Source: Verrucosispora sioxanthis
Lineage (GTDB): Bacteria > Actinomycetota > Actinomycetes > Mycobacteriales > Micromonosporaceae
Length of the DNA stretch: 64,000 nucleotides
Direction of reading: 5' to 3'
Assembly: GCF_010560025.1 (NCBI RefSeq)
Contig: NZ_SAIY01000007.1
Span: forward strand, 241,598-305,597
Part shown: positions 33,158 through 40,869 of the stretch, piece after piece
How the letters are laid out: each line of letters opens with the position of its first letter
Position numbering within the stretch: the first letter of the stretch is position 1
Made by a program: the position numbers and the translations under genes
The notes under the pieces: model-generated
What the model was told of the DNA's origin: nothing
Databases searched by the model: none
What the model saw: the letters and a program-made list of their open reading frames with translations, nothing else

Positions 33158-34606
33158 TTAACCTGTGCGGCGTGGGCGGGGACTGCTCGAGGTCTTCGGT
33201 TTCTTCCTTGCGTTCGCGCTGATGTGCACGTCGTGTCGTTGAGCGGGTTGCTTGTTCGGTCGGCCTGGTGGTCGCCCTGGACCTGGTCGGGAGGGTTTCG
33301 GCGCGCTGGCCAGGCAGGCGGTCTTCGCGCGGAGGTGCCGGAACCCTCGTCGGACGCGGGCGGGTGAGAGGCGTTCGGGCGGTGTCGGTTTCTCCCAGGG
33401 GCGGCGCAGGTCACTGGTGAGGCCGCGTGCCAGGCGCAGCTGCGCGTAGACGGCCAGAATGAGCCAGGTCCACCGGTCGGCGGCTTGTGGGGTGCGGATC
33501 TTCGGGCAGGTCCAGCCAAGGGTCTGTTTGAGCAGCCGGAAGGTGTGCTCGATGTCAAAGCGGCGCAGGAACGCCTGCCAGAGCCGGTCGACGTCGGCGG
33601 GTGTGGCATCGGTCTCGGACCACCACAGCCACACCGGCTTCGGGATCGCGCCGCTAGGCAGGTGATTCACCTCCAGCCGGATCACGGTGCCTTCGATGAG
33701 TGGCAGGTCGCCGGTCTGGTCGATCCAGGCGTTGCGGTGCGTCAGCCGGGGATGTAGCCGGTCCCAGCTGCGGGCGGTGGCAGCGCCGTAGAGGCGAGTG
33801 TCGGTCACCGTGGTCACCTCGGGCGCGCCCCAGCTCGCGGGGTCACCGAAGATGAACTCGCTGCCGTGGCGAGGTGGTCGACCGTTCGTGCCCGGCCGTC
33901 GGGGCGGGGCCGCGTGGCGCAGCACTCGATCGGAGCGCATCCGGCCCAGCACCTGCACCGGCAGGTCGCGCAGCAGGTATGCCAATCGGGGCGTGTCGTA
34001 GCCGGCGTCGGCGACGACCAGGATGTGGGGATCACCGGTGCGCCACTGCCCAGCGGCGATGAGTCGCTGCACGAGGTGGCGGAGTTGCCCGGCGGTGACG
34101 GTGGCGGCATCATCGCCCGGCGCGAGCCGCTGAGCATCCAACGGCGCGGTCCAGGAACTGCGACCGGGCTCCAACGCCGTGACGAACGAGTACGGCCAGC
34201 CAGGAATCATCACGTGCTGGTCCTTGCCGCGGCCGTAGGTGTGGCACAGGATCCGCTCCGCGGAGGTGTGCGCGTCCGGCCGCAGCCAGCAGGTGATGTC
34301 GACCGCCAGGACCAGCCGGCCATCGGCCGCGCGAGGCAGCGGAAGCGCCGCCAAGCTCCTGCGCAGCCGCTCGACATCCACCCGACCTCGGGCCAGCGCC
34401 GCGTACAGCGACCCATGACCACGACGATGCTCGCCCACCAGCGACAGCTCCACCAGCGAATGCACCGGCCCGTCGCCGCACAACACCGCGTCAGCCAACT
34501 CGAACATCGCATCCGCCCGAGCGGTCAGACAGGCATGGAACTCCCGCCGGAACGCCGCCAGATCCCCGAACGCACCAGCAGAACCAGCATCATGCACACT
34601 GACCAC
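33158..34606 (-). CDS. DDE transposase of an IS4/IS701-like element
   Basis: About 482 residues. DDE features include LVLAVDITCWLRPDA, ILVVADAGYDTPRLAYLL and FDIEHTFRLLKQTLGWTCPK. A Pro/Arg/Lys-rich tail (PGPGRPPGRPNKQPAQ) follows, as in related actinobacterial transposases. Starts near 34606-34609 (GTG or TTG) directly follow a stable hairpin. The gene appears intact. Confidence 0.88.
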   Translation of the reverse strand: MVSVHDAGSAGAFGDLAAFRREFHACLTARADAMFELADAVLCGDGPVHSLVELSLVGEHRRGHGSLYAALARGRVDVERLRRSLAALPLPRAADGRLVLAVDITCWLRPDAHTSAERILCHTYGRGKDQHVMIPGWPYSFVTALEPGRSSWTAPLDAQRLAPGDDAATVTAGQLRHLVQRLIAAGQWRTGDPHILVVADAGYDTPRLAYLLRDLPVQVLGRMRSDRVLRHAAPPRRPGTNGRPPRHGSEFIFGDPASWGAPEVTTVTDTRLYGAATARSWDRLHPRLTHRNAWIDQTGDLPLIEGTVIRLEVNHLPSGAIPKPVWLWWSETDATPADVDRLWQAFLRRFDIEHTFRLLKQTLGWTCPKIRTPQAADRWTWLILAVYAQLRLARGLTSDLRRPWEKPTPPERLSPARVRRGFRHLRAKTACLASAPKPSRPGPGRPPGRPNKQPAQRHDVHISANARKKPKTSSSPRPRRTG

Positions 34607-34609
34607 CAA

Positions 34610-34668
34610 GACAGCCCCTGGTATTGATCCTCTTCCCTCGACAAGAAGATGATCGACCAGGGGCTGTC
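34610..34668. promoter_or_regulatory. Hairpin upstream of the transposase gene
   Basis: Perfect 13-bp inverted repeats (GACAGCCCCTGGT at 34610-34622 and its complement at 34656-34668) stand immediately before the transposase start and inside the IS. Such hairpins can mask the ribosome site on transcripts entering from outside the element and so limit transposition. Confidence 0.55.
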
Positions 34669-34901
34669 ACCATGATCAGCTGGGGTCACCAACCAGCCGC
34701 CAAAGGTTAAAGATCAAGCTAAGGTCCTTGGCAGCCGGGTGGTCGGCGATGAGACGTGCGACGAGCTCGGCGGCTACGTCGGCGGGCGGGCGATGACAAT
34801 GCCGTAGCCGATGGCTTCGTCCGAGGTGACGTCGATGTGTTCTTGCTGCCCGAACCGAAAGGTGGCGGTGGTGGTTAGCACGATGTACTTGCTGTAGGAG
34901 A

Positions 34902-35215
34902 TCATCCGTGGCGGGGTCGGCCCGAGGGCGGCGAGGCGCCGTCGCGGTCGGCCCAGTAGTACAGCGTCTTGCGTCGCGTCGCGAGGAACCACTTTCGCCA
35001 GGCTGCAGCAGGGCGAACTGCTGCGACGCGGTGGCCTGACTGATGGCGACTCGCTCGGCCACCTCGCCCACGGACATCCCGGCACCGCAGGCGAACAGCA
35101 TCAAGATCCGCTGCAGGGTGGGGTTGCCGAGGACTTGAGAAAATCCTGCGTCTGCGGAGCAAGAGCCAAACGGGTGCCCTGCAGCCCGGCCGGCTGGTCG
35201 TCGTCTCTGACACAT
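34902..35215 (-). pseudogene. ArsR-family regulator, frameshifted
   Basis: The N-terminal frame gives the winged helix of ArsR regulators: LGNPTLQRILMLFACGAGMS, then VGEVAERVAISQATASQQFALLQ. The matching wing and C-terminus (ATRRKTLYYWADRDG) continue in another frame to the stop at 34902. One or more frameshifts lie about 34985-35030. The stop overlaps the ATG of the IS-interrupted gene, so this was the first gene of a two-gene operon that is now dead. ArsR proteins are metal- or redox-sensing repressors; no metal-binding Cys pair is visible. Confidence 0.65.
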
Positions 35216-35344
35216 CAGCAAACCTTTCGCCTCTCAAGACTACAGAGTTCCGGCTGGCCATGAGGCGGGCTAGACACTCGCATGGGCCTCAGCCCTGAAG
35301 GGCAGGTGTGAGCAAGCGTCGCGCCCGGCGGTACGCTGTTCGCC

Positions 35345-36013
35345 GTGGAGTACTTCAGCGGGTCGCTCGCGCGCTCTACCTCCATACGCCCGATCAGCGA
35401 CCTCGATCTTACGGTCGTTTTGGGTAAGGCGAGCGTTGACAAGACGGGCAGCCTCGCCGAAATCGTTGATCGGCTAACCGCCAAACTCGACCGGTACTAC
35501 GACAAAACCACAGGAGCCGCAGCCCTTGCCGTGCCGGACGCGCCCAGCAGGCGGCCGGATACCTTCAAGATCGCGGTACGGGCGATCAAGAGTCACAGAC
35601 TTGCATCGGTAGTAGTTCAGGGTCGTCCTCGCTCCGTCACCGTCACGTTCCCGCAGAGCCCCGGCCTGATCGATGTCCTACCGGCATTGGGCGTGGAGGC
35701 CGACGAGGCCACCGGCCCTCAGGTGGATCTGCGGAGCGCCCCGCTCACGCTCTCACCGGGCCAAGTACCGCTTCCCGAGTCACCTGACACCGCCGCGCTC
35801 GAGCGCGAGCAGCTCCGGCGGGGACGTGATCTGGAACGCCGGGCTCGCATCCTTCTCCGGCGCATGCTTCGCATTGTCCGCGTGCGGAGAGCTCGTGCTG
35901 TCACCGTTGCGGCGGTGAACAGAGTCGATCATTCCACTGAGAGTCATCGAAGCCGTGCACCTGGCCGGAAGACCTGGTCCTCACCAGCCTTCCGGGCGCT
36001 AGCGGCTGCATAA
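35345..36013 (+). CDS. CD-NTase/nucleotidyltransferase-like protein, probably N-terminally truncated
   Basis: 222 residues from a GTG. FSGSLARSTSIRPISDLDL gives the GS-x(11)-DxD signature of the polymerase-beta nucleotidyltransferase fold. SVTVTFPQSPGLIDVLPAL fits the strand bearing the third catalytic Asp in CD-NTases (SMODS), the cyclic-oligonucleotide synthases of CBASS. The GS motif lies at residue 6, so the usual N-terminal helix is missing; homologous-looking residues continue upstream of the only start codon. The C-terminal part after about residue 140 is Arg-rich and does not look like the normal helical domain. It may therefore be a decayed gene. The next gene encodes a small membrane protein. 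Confidence 0.5.
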   Translation: MEYFSGSLARSTSIRPISDLDLTVVLGKASVDKTGSLAEIVDRLTAKLDRYYDKTTGAAALAVPDAPSRRPDTFKIAVRAIKSHRLASVVVQGRPRSVTVTFPQSPGLIDVLPALGVEADEATGPQVDLRSAPLTLSPGQVPLPESPDTAALEREQLRRGRDLERRARILLRRMLRIVRVRRARAVTVAAVNRVDHSTESHRSRAPGRKTWSSPAFRALAAA

Positions 36014-36049
36014 CCCCTCGCGCTCCGGGCCATCCCGAAGGAGCGCTTC

Positions 36050-36361
36050 ATGTCGATCATCTTCGCAATAGCCTCGCCCGATCTTGTCAAGCTCGTCTAC
36101 GCGCTGTTAGTGGCGATCATGACCGGCACGATCAGCGCCGTTGTTCTGATCATCAAGAACTGGTGCAAACTTCTCTCTGGCACCTACGCCGTCATGCACG
36201 CGGATGAGCAACGTCGGGCAGACGCTCGGCTTGTGTACGAGCGAGCCCTAGACAATCACGTCGAAATGGACGATCCGCTCGAAGTCGAGGCTCCGATCCC
36301 GCTCGCACCACCGCTGGGCCGCTGGCGGGGGCGTCGCCGGAGGCGCAGGCGACGTCGCTGA
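36050..36361 (+). CDS. Small single-pass membrane protein
   Basis: 103 residues. It has one long hydrophobic segment (KLVYALLVAIMTGTISAVVLIIKNW). A cytoplasmic-type charged region (MHADEQRRADARLVYERALD) and a run of arginines follow at the C-terminus. The spacing from the nucleotidyltransferase-like gene is 36 bp with GAAGGAG ahead of the ATG, so they may be one transcript. In CBASS, membrane effectors accompany the synthase; this size would be unusually small. No family is recognised. The basic C-terminal tail overlaps the antisense gene. Confidence 0.5.
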   Translation: MSIIFAIASPDLVKLVYALLVAIMTGTISAVVLIIKNWCKLLSGTYAVMHADEQRRADARLVYERALDNHVEMDDPLEVEAPIPLAPPLGRWRGRRRRRRRRR

Positions 36362-36757
36362 GGCAGCCTCCGCTGGCAGCGGGGATGTCCTTGCGTTGCC
36401 GCCCCGTCTGACAAGGTCGCCGACTAGTCGGCTGGTCAGCTGACCCGTGCCGTTTCTGGCGGGTGTGAGGTCGTCGGTGCTGGTGTAGCCGCGGGCCAGA
36501 ATGAGGACGTAGGAGAAGAGGTCCGCTCTGGTCCCGGCGACTGTCTCTCGCGTAGGGAGTAGCTCACCTGTGGCGGGGTCAATGAGCAGTGTCGAGGTTG
36601 ACCCTTCGGCCTTGACCTGGAACGTCAGTCCGATGCGTCCGGCGAGGTCGGTCGTCGTGCCGTGGTAGGTGATGCCGGGGGTCGTGGCGAGGACGTCCAG
36701 GGGCCGCGGCTCGTTGCTGTTGGTCGAGGTAGTGGCTGGTGGCCAGCCCGATGACAC
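36248..36757 (-). pseudogene. CU044_5270-like protein fragment
   Basis: Residues about 15-105 (LDVLATTPGITYHGTTTDLA, LLIDPATGELLPTRETVAGT) match the C-terminal part of actinobacterial proteins encoded beside sigma-70 factors (CU044_5270 family). The N-terminal membrane and linker parts are missing. The C-terminus reads on as unrelated Pro/Ala sequence antisense to the small membrane protein gene. It is best seen as a truncated leftover. Confidence 0.5.
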
Positions 36758-36815
36758 CGCCGGCCAGCAGTCTGGAGGTCCGCAAACTGCGTAGCCGATT
36801 CCCGGCTCGGTGCCG

Positions 36816-37280
36816 TCACCTATAAGCGAACTTTAGTTGCGGCACGCCGTGCAGGTGGGGGTTCGGAACCCGGTACATGGTGGGTGAGGTGATCTCGATG
36901 ATGAGCATCTCGGTGAGGAACTGGACGGTGGCGTCGAGGAGGTGGCTGGTGTGGGCGGTGGCGCTGTGTTCCTTCAGGCCGACGGTGATGTGGATGTGGG
37001 GTGTGATCGTTTGGGTGGTGTCGTCCCAGGCGATGGTGCCGCCGCCGAGGGCTTCGATGTTGGTGAGGTCGACGTGTGACCAGACGGGGGCGTTGGGGTT
37101 GTCGAGTCGTTGGCAGGTGCCGACGATCTTCGCGGTGGACAGGCCGGCGATGAACATCGGGATGTAGCCCTGTCGAATGCCGTGGGTGTGGCAGGCGTCG
37201 GTGAGGGCGGTGAAGAAGTCGTCGCCGTGGTCGAAGACGACGCCGATCATGCGGCCGGGGGTGAGGTCGTGGCTATGCAT
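36816..37280 (-). CDS. PPC/DUF296-domain protein
   Basis: 154 residues. The plants-and-prokaryotes conserved (PPC) fold is visible in GRMIGVVFDHGDDFFTALTD, GYIPMFIAGLSTAKIVGTCQ and PHIHITVGLKEHSATAHTSHL. Prokaryotic members are small trimeric proteins of unknown function with a conserved His-rich pocket. It starts 8 bp inside the end of the asparaginase gene, so it is the last gene of the minus-strand lanthipeptide-region operon. Its presence in a RiPP cluster is unusual; a small-molecule or metal-binding role is only a guess. Confidence 0.75.
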   Translation of the reverse strand: MHSHDLTPGRMIGVVFDHGDDFFTALTDACHTHGIRQGYIPMFIAGLSTAKIVGTCQRLDNPNAPVWSHVDLTNIEALGGGTIAWDDTTQTITPHIHITVGLKEHSATAHTSHLLDATVQFLTEMLIIEITSPTMYRVPNPHLHGVPQLKFAYR

Positions 37281-38352
37281 CTGTCGTGCAAGTTCCCGTG
37301 GGCTGGTGGTCGGTGGTGGGCCAGGGCCAGGCGGTGGGCTCGGTGAGGCCCCCGGCGGTGGTGATCGCGGTGGCGATGTCTTCGGGTTTCGCTGCGGCCG
37401 CGAGGAGGGTGCGTAGCAGGATGCGGGCTTTGTAGGGGTGTAGCCAGCCGGCGGGGATGAGACCGCGTGCGATGAGGTCCTGTTCGGAGCCGGGGAAGCC
37501 GTAGGTGTGGGTGAGGGTTGGCCCAGCGGGGGTGCGAGAGGCGAGGACGACGGGGATGCGTGCGGCGAGGGTGGCGAGGGTGTCGATGAGGGGTTCGGGG
37601 ACGTGGCCGACGCCGAAGCCGGCGACGACGAGCCCGTCGAGGCGGCCGCCGATGGCGTCGAGGACGGTCGGGTCGTCGTCGAGGGTGACCGTGTGCAGGG
37701 CGACGGTTGCCTGGGCGGCGGAATCCGGCGGGGGGACGGTCAGCCGGTACGGCAGTCGGGTCAGCATCCGTACGGTGCCTTCCAGGACGTAGCCGAGGGG
37801 GCCGGTGTCGGGTGAGCGGAAGGTGGCGCCGCTGGTGGAGTGGGTTTTGCTGACCCAGCGGGCGGCGTGGATCTCGTCGGCGAAAACGACGACACAGCCG
37901 TGGCCTCGCGAGTGGGGGGAGGCGGCGGTGTGGATGGCGGCGAGGATGTTGGCCGGTCCGTCGGCACCGGCGAGGGTGGGGTTGCGCATCGCGCCGGTGA
38001 CCACGAGGGGTTCTGGCCGGTGGTGGAGCAGGTCGAGCAGGTAGGCGGTTTCCTCGATCGTGTCGGTGCCCTGGGTGACCACCACGCCGTCCGCACCACC
38101 GGCCAGGGTGTCGGCTGCTGCCGCGGCGAGTTCGGTGAGGTCGGCGATGGTCAGGGACGCGCCGGGGCGGCGCCGGAAGTCGACCACCTCGATGTCGATG
38201 CCCGCGTCGGCGAGCCCGGGTACGGCGTCGACGAGCTGCTGGGCGGACAGGCTGGGGCTCACTGCGCCGCCGGTGTTGCTGGTCATGGCGATGGTGCCGC
38301 CGAGACCGAACACCACGACCCGTGGCGGATGCGTTGCCGGGGTGGTGGACAC
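37273..38352 (-). CDS. L-asparaginase-like amidohydrolase
   Basis: 359 residues from a GTG at 38352 with AAGGAG four bases upstream. The two catalytic Thr blocks are present: FGLGGTIAMTSN (first Thr) and VVVTQGTDTIEETAYLLDLL (Thr-Asp plus the following Lys region, VVTGAMRNPTLAGADGPANI). The family hydrolyses asparagine or isoaspartyl/amide bonds. It lies 50 bp downstream of the XRE regulator gene in the FxLD lanthipeptide cluster, beside a protein-isoaspartate-methyltransferase-like enzyme. That raises the possibility of acting on Asp/Asn-derived groups in the peptide (inference). It has no signal peptide. Confidence 0.82.
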   Translation of the reverse strand: MSTTPATHPPRVVVFGLGGTIAMTSNTGGAVSPSLSAQQLVDAVPGLADAGIDIEVVDFRRRPGASLTIADLTELAAAAADTLAGGADGVVVTQGTDTIEETAYLLDLLHHRPEPLVVTGAMRNPTLAGADGPANILAAIHTAASPHSRGHGCVVVFADEIHAARWVSKTHSTSGATFRSPDTGPLGYVLEGTVRMLTRLPYRLTVPPPDSAAQATVALHTVTLDDDPTVLDAIGGRLDGLVVAGFGVGHVPEPLIDTLATLAARIPVVLASRTPAGPTLTHTYGFPGSEQDLIARGLIPAGWLHPYKARILLRTLLAAAAKPEDIATAITTAGGLTEPTAWPWPTTDHQPTGTCTTDA

Positions 38353-38402
38353 CGAGCTCCTTCCCGAGGCGTGTGGCGCGAGGGTGGTGTGGCGGGAGCC
38401 TA

Positions 38403-39959
38403 TTACGGCAGGGACCCGACGAAGCGGCACGCCCGATCGACACCGTCGAGGGACAGCAGGCGGCTGCGCGGTTCGGCGATCCCGGCCAGGCCGTAGTCAC
38501 CGAGCTCGGCGCAGCGGGTGCGCAGGCAGGTCCAGTCGAGGTTCAGGTAGTCGGCGAGGGCCCGCATTCGAGAGCCTGCGGTGTCGGCGGTGATGACGGA
38601 GTGGGCCTGGACGTGCCCGGCGGCGTCACGGTATTCGGCGAGGGTTGAGGGGTGGTCGGTGACGTCGACTTGCCACACGCCGTCGGTGCGGATCCAGGTG
38701 GCGACGATCGCGCGGCGCGGGGTGAGGACGAAGCCGGGCACCGTGCCGTACTCGGGTTCGTCGGTGATCGCGACGCGGACGCCGAACGACTCCATCAACG
38801 CGGCCGCCAGCAGCAGGAGGATCCGTTCGGACTCCGTTGACGTCTGCACGGTGGCCGGTGGGACGCAGAACAGTCGTGTCGCCTGCTGGGAGCCGCTGGT
38901 GAACCGGGCGGAGGTCGCTTTCAGGTAGCGCAGTTTGTGGCTGAACAGCAGCCAGGTGCTGGCCTCTTCGCCGGTCTGTTCCCGGGTCCAGAACACGGGC
39001 ACGTCGGTGAGGTCGGCCGATTGGCGGCTGATGTGGTCGGCGCAGAACGCAGAGCCGAGCCACAGCCGTGACACGGTCTCCAGGTCGTGTCCGATGTCGC
39101 CGCTGACCGCGGAGCGGGTCAGGTGGCTGTACTCGGTCGCGGCGGTCCGGGAGGCGTCGAGGCGGGCATCGTCGAGCAGGAGCGACTGGTCCAGGTTCGC
39201 CACGGCCCACAGCACCGCCGCGGTGATCGCGTCGAGCTGGTACACGCGGGGGATGAGCAGCCGCACGTCATCGTCGATGTCGACCAGCCGCCGCGAGGCC
39301 TGACGGGAGTCCAGGGCGAACAGCCCGTCGCCGGTGGATGCGGTGACCTGTCCGGCGATGAGCCGCCGCTGCAGCGGGCGCCGCCACTGCCGGTCGGTGT
39401 CGGTCCGGGGGATCGTGGCGATGATCCGGCCGTCGTCGACGGCGGGATACACCTCCACGTCGACGGGCACGCCCGGGAAGTACCGTCCCGCCGGCGCGGG
39501 CACGGTGTGCGCCGCCCGCACATCCTGTGTAGTCCGGCCCAGGGTGGACGTGATCGTGGCGGCGAGGTCACCGCCGGCAGGTCCGGTGGCGGTGTGAGGT
39601 TGGCGAACGGACACGAGGCTGCTGTGGGGCTCAGGACGGATGAGGGCCGTGTCGGCGGCGGCGCCCCATCGGACCCGCATCGCCGTTTCGGACCGCTCCT
39701 TCTGGTATGCGGCCTCCAACTGGCGGTAGGCGTCGTAGGCGTTGGTCAGTTGGCCGCCGGCGTGCAGGAGCGTGTCGCACTGCTGCCAGAAGACCCGGTC
39801 GACGACCTGCCGGCCGGCCTCGACGTTCGCCACGGTGCTGCGGGTGCTGTACACCTGCTGCGCGAGGTCTCTCTGGAGGAGGCCGCACGCGGTGCGCAGG
39901 TGGCGTAGCTGTCTGCCGAGCGCGTGCTTCGCGTCGCGAAGCTGCTGCGGATCGATCAT
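38403..39959 (-). CDS. XRE-family regulator of the lanthipeptide cluster
   Basis: 518 residues. The N-terminal HTH (CGLLQRDLAQQVYSTRST) is followed by a linker. About 350 residues then resemble a ligand-sensing region with no recognised enzyme motif (RRLVDIDDDVRLLIPRVYQL, WLLFSHKLRYLKATSARF, TDGVWQVDVTDHPS). The first 100 residues are strikingly like those of the frameshifted regulator at 18790: both start IDPQQ and share VYSTRST, DRVFW, AGG and ARW-type positions. It lies between the biosynthetic genes and the asparaginase, so it is probably the pathway-specific regulator. Confidence 0.8.
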   Translation of the reverse strand: MIDPQQLRDAKHALGRQLRHLRTACGLLQRDLAQQVYSTRSTVANVEAGRQVVDRVFWQQCDTLLHAGGQLTNAYDAYRQLEAAYQKERSETAMRVRWGAAADTALIRPEPHSSLVSVRQPHTATGPAGGDLAATITSTLGRTTQDVRAAHTVPAPAGRYFPGVPVDVEVYPAVDDGRIIATIPRTDTDRQWRRPLQRRLIAGQVTASTGDGLFALDSRQASRRLVDIDDDVRLLIPRVYQLDAITAAVLWAVANLDQSLLLDDARLDASRTAATEYSHLTRSAVSGDIGHDLETVSRLWLGSAFCADHISRQSADLTDVPVFWTREQTGEEASTWLLFSHKLRYLKATSARFTSGSQQATRLFCVPPATVQTSTESERILLLLAAALMESFGVRVAITDEPEYGTVPGFVLTPRRAIVATWIRTDGVWQVDVTDHPSTLAEYRDAAGHVQAHSVITADTAGSRMRALADYLNLDWTCLRTRCAELGDYGLAGIAEPRSRLLSLDGVDRACRFVGSLP

Positions 39960-40005
39960 GACGGTGACCCTTTCCCACGGTCAGTCTCCGTCCGGATCTG
40001 CGTCG

Positions 40006-40857
40006 TCAGCGAGGAGCGACGCATGGCGAGTTGACCCCGACCGACGATATCGGCGGAACGGGCTGTCGCGAGCGACCGCTGCTACCCGGGGGTGGCGGAG
40101 GGTGGCTGCCGAAGATGGCGTCGGTGGCGGCGTGGGCGAGCGTGGCCTGGGTGGCGGCGGGTATCCCGATCCGGTTCCAGTGGAAGATCACGTGTTCGGC
40201 GATGACCGCGCGCACACCGCGGGTTAGCTTTCCCGTCTCGCGCAGGCGGTGCAGGGCTGCGCCGGTGGCCTCGAAGCCGGTCTGCCAGTCGCCGGGTGTG
40301 CGGGCGGTGCCAAGGAGCAGGTGACGGACCTTGCCCGTGAACGCCTCCCAGGTATCGGCGTCGGGTGCGGGGCGCTGGTGGGGTTCGGCGGTGCGCCGGT
40401 GGGCGAGGCGCGCCCAGACGTCGCCTTGTTCGTTGAGGTCGAGCCCGGCGGCGCGCATGAGGGCGGTGCACAGGACCAGCGAGCGTTCCCGCCGGTCGGT
40501 GGGCTGGTCGTGGAGGTAGGTGAGAAGGTGGCGGCTGTCGTGATGGAACAGCGTGTGGGCGGTGTCCATCGCCTGGGGGCCGCCGAAGGTGTGGATTTCG
40601 GGTTCGTAGATGTCGCCGCTCCAGGCGCATCCCTCGGTGAGCAGCTCGACCAGGGGCGCAGGGCCGGTGTGGGCAGGGGTGGGGAGGTAGCGGATGCGCC
40701 AGGGTCCCTTGCGGATGAACCACCAGGTAGTGATCAGGCCGGCGTTCTCGGCGGCGGGTAGCACGCGGCTGAGGTGCGCCACCGCCTGCTGTTCGCGGTC
40801 GTAGCGGCTGCGGCCGGGGTAGCTGATGGTCACGTGCTGCCAGACGGTGCGACTCAT
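40006..40857 (-). CDS. Stand-alone SpaB_C/thiopeptide-type bacteriocin biosynthesis protein
   Basis: 283 residues. The pattern WQHVTISYPGRSRYDREQQA, LITTWWFIRKGPWRIRYLP, DIYEPEIHTFGGPQAMDTAH and LFHHDSRHLLTYL is that of the SpaB C-terminal domain. This domain performs glutamate elimination or related steps in lanthipeptide dehydration. The LanB at 41943 already carries such a domain, so this is a second copy. It could have a different role, such as an additional elimination or a condensation step. It is 12 bp downstream of lanC, in the same operon. The Pro-rich C-terminal tail may be disordered. Confidence 0.85.
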   Translation of the reverse strand: MSRTVWQHVTISYPGRSRYDREQQAVAHLSRVLPAAENAGLITTWWFIRKGPWRIRYLPTPAHTGPAPLVELLTEGCAWSGDIYEPEIHTFGGPQAMDTAHTLFHHDSRHLLTYLHDQPTDRRERSLVLCTALMRAAGLDLNEQGDVWARLAHRRTAEPHQRPAPDADTWEAFTGKVRHLLLGTARTPGDWQTGFEATGAALHRLRETGKLTRGVRAVIAEHVIFHWNRIGIPAATQATLAHAATDAIFGSHPPPPPGSSGRSRQPVPPISSVGVNSPCVAPR

Positions 40858-40869
40858 GGCAGGCCCCTT

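Larger units (their letters stand above)
33149..34719 (-). mobile_element. Insertion sequence with IS4/IS701-like transposase
   Basis: 1571 bp flanked by TAA (33146-33148 and 34720-34722). The perfect 16-bp inverted repeats are GCTTGATCTTTAACCT. It is joined directly to the IS5-family element, with one shared TAA between them. Confidence 0.87.
32167..34905 (-). pseudogene. Small protein gene interrupted by two insertion sequences and a frameshift
   Basis: Read on the minus strand, the ATG at 34905 starts SYSKYIVLTTTATFRFGQQE and continues to GYGIVIARPP. A frame change near 34785-34795 leads into DVAAELVARLIADHPAAKDLS. Two IS elements then intervene. Removing them with the extra TAA copies joins codon AGC to TGG CAC TTC, continuing as HFANLRLTIVET and a stop at 32167. 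The rebuilt product is about 78 residues. Its ATG overlaps the stop of the ArsR-like gene by 4 bp, so it was the second gene of a small operon. The function is not recognised. Confidence 0.7.
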
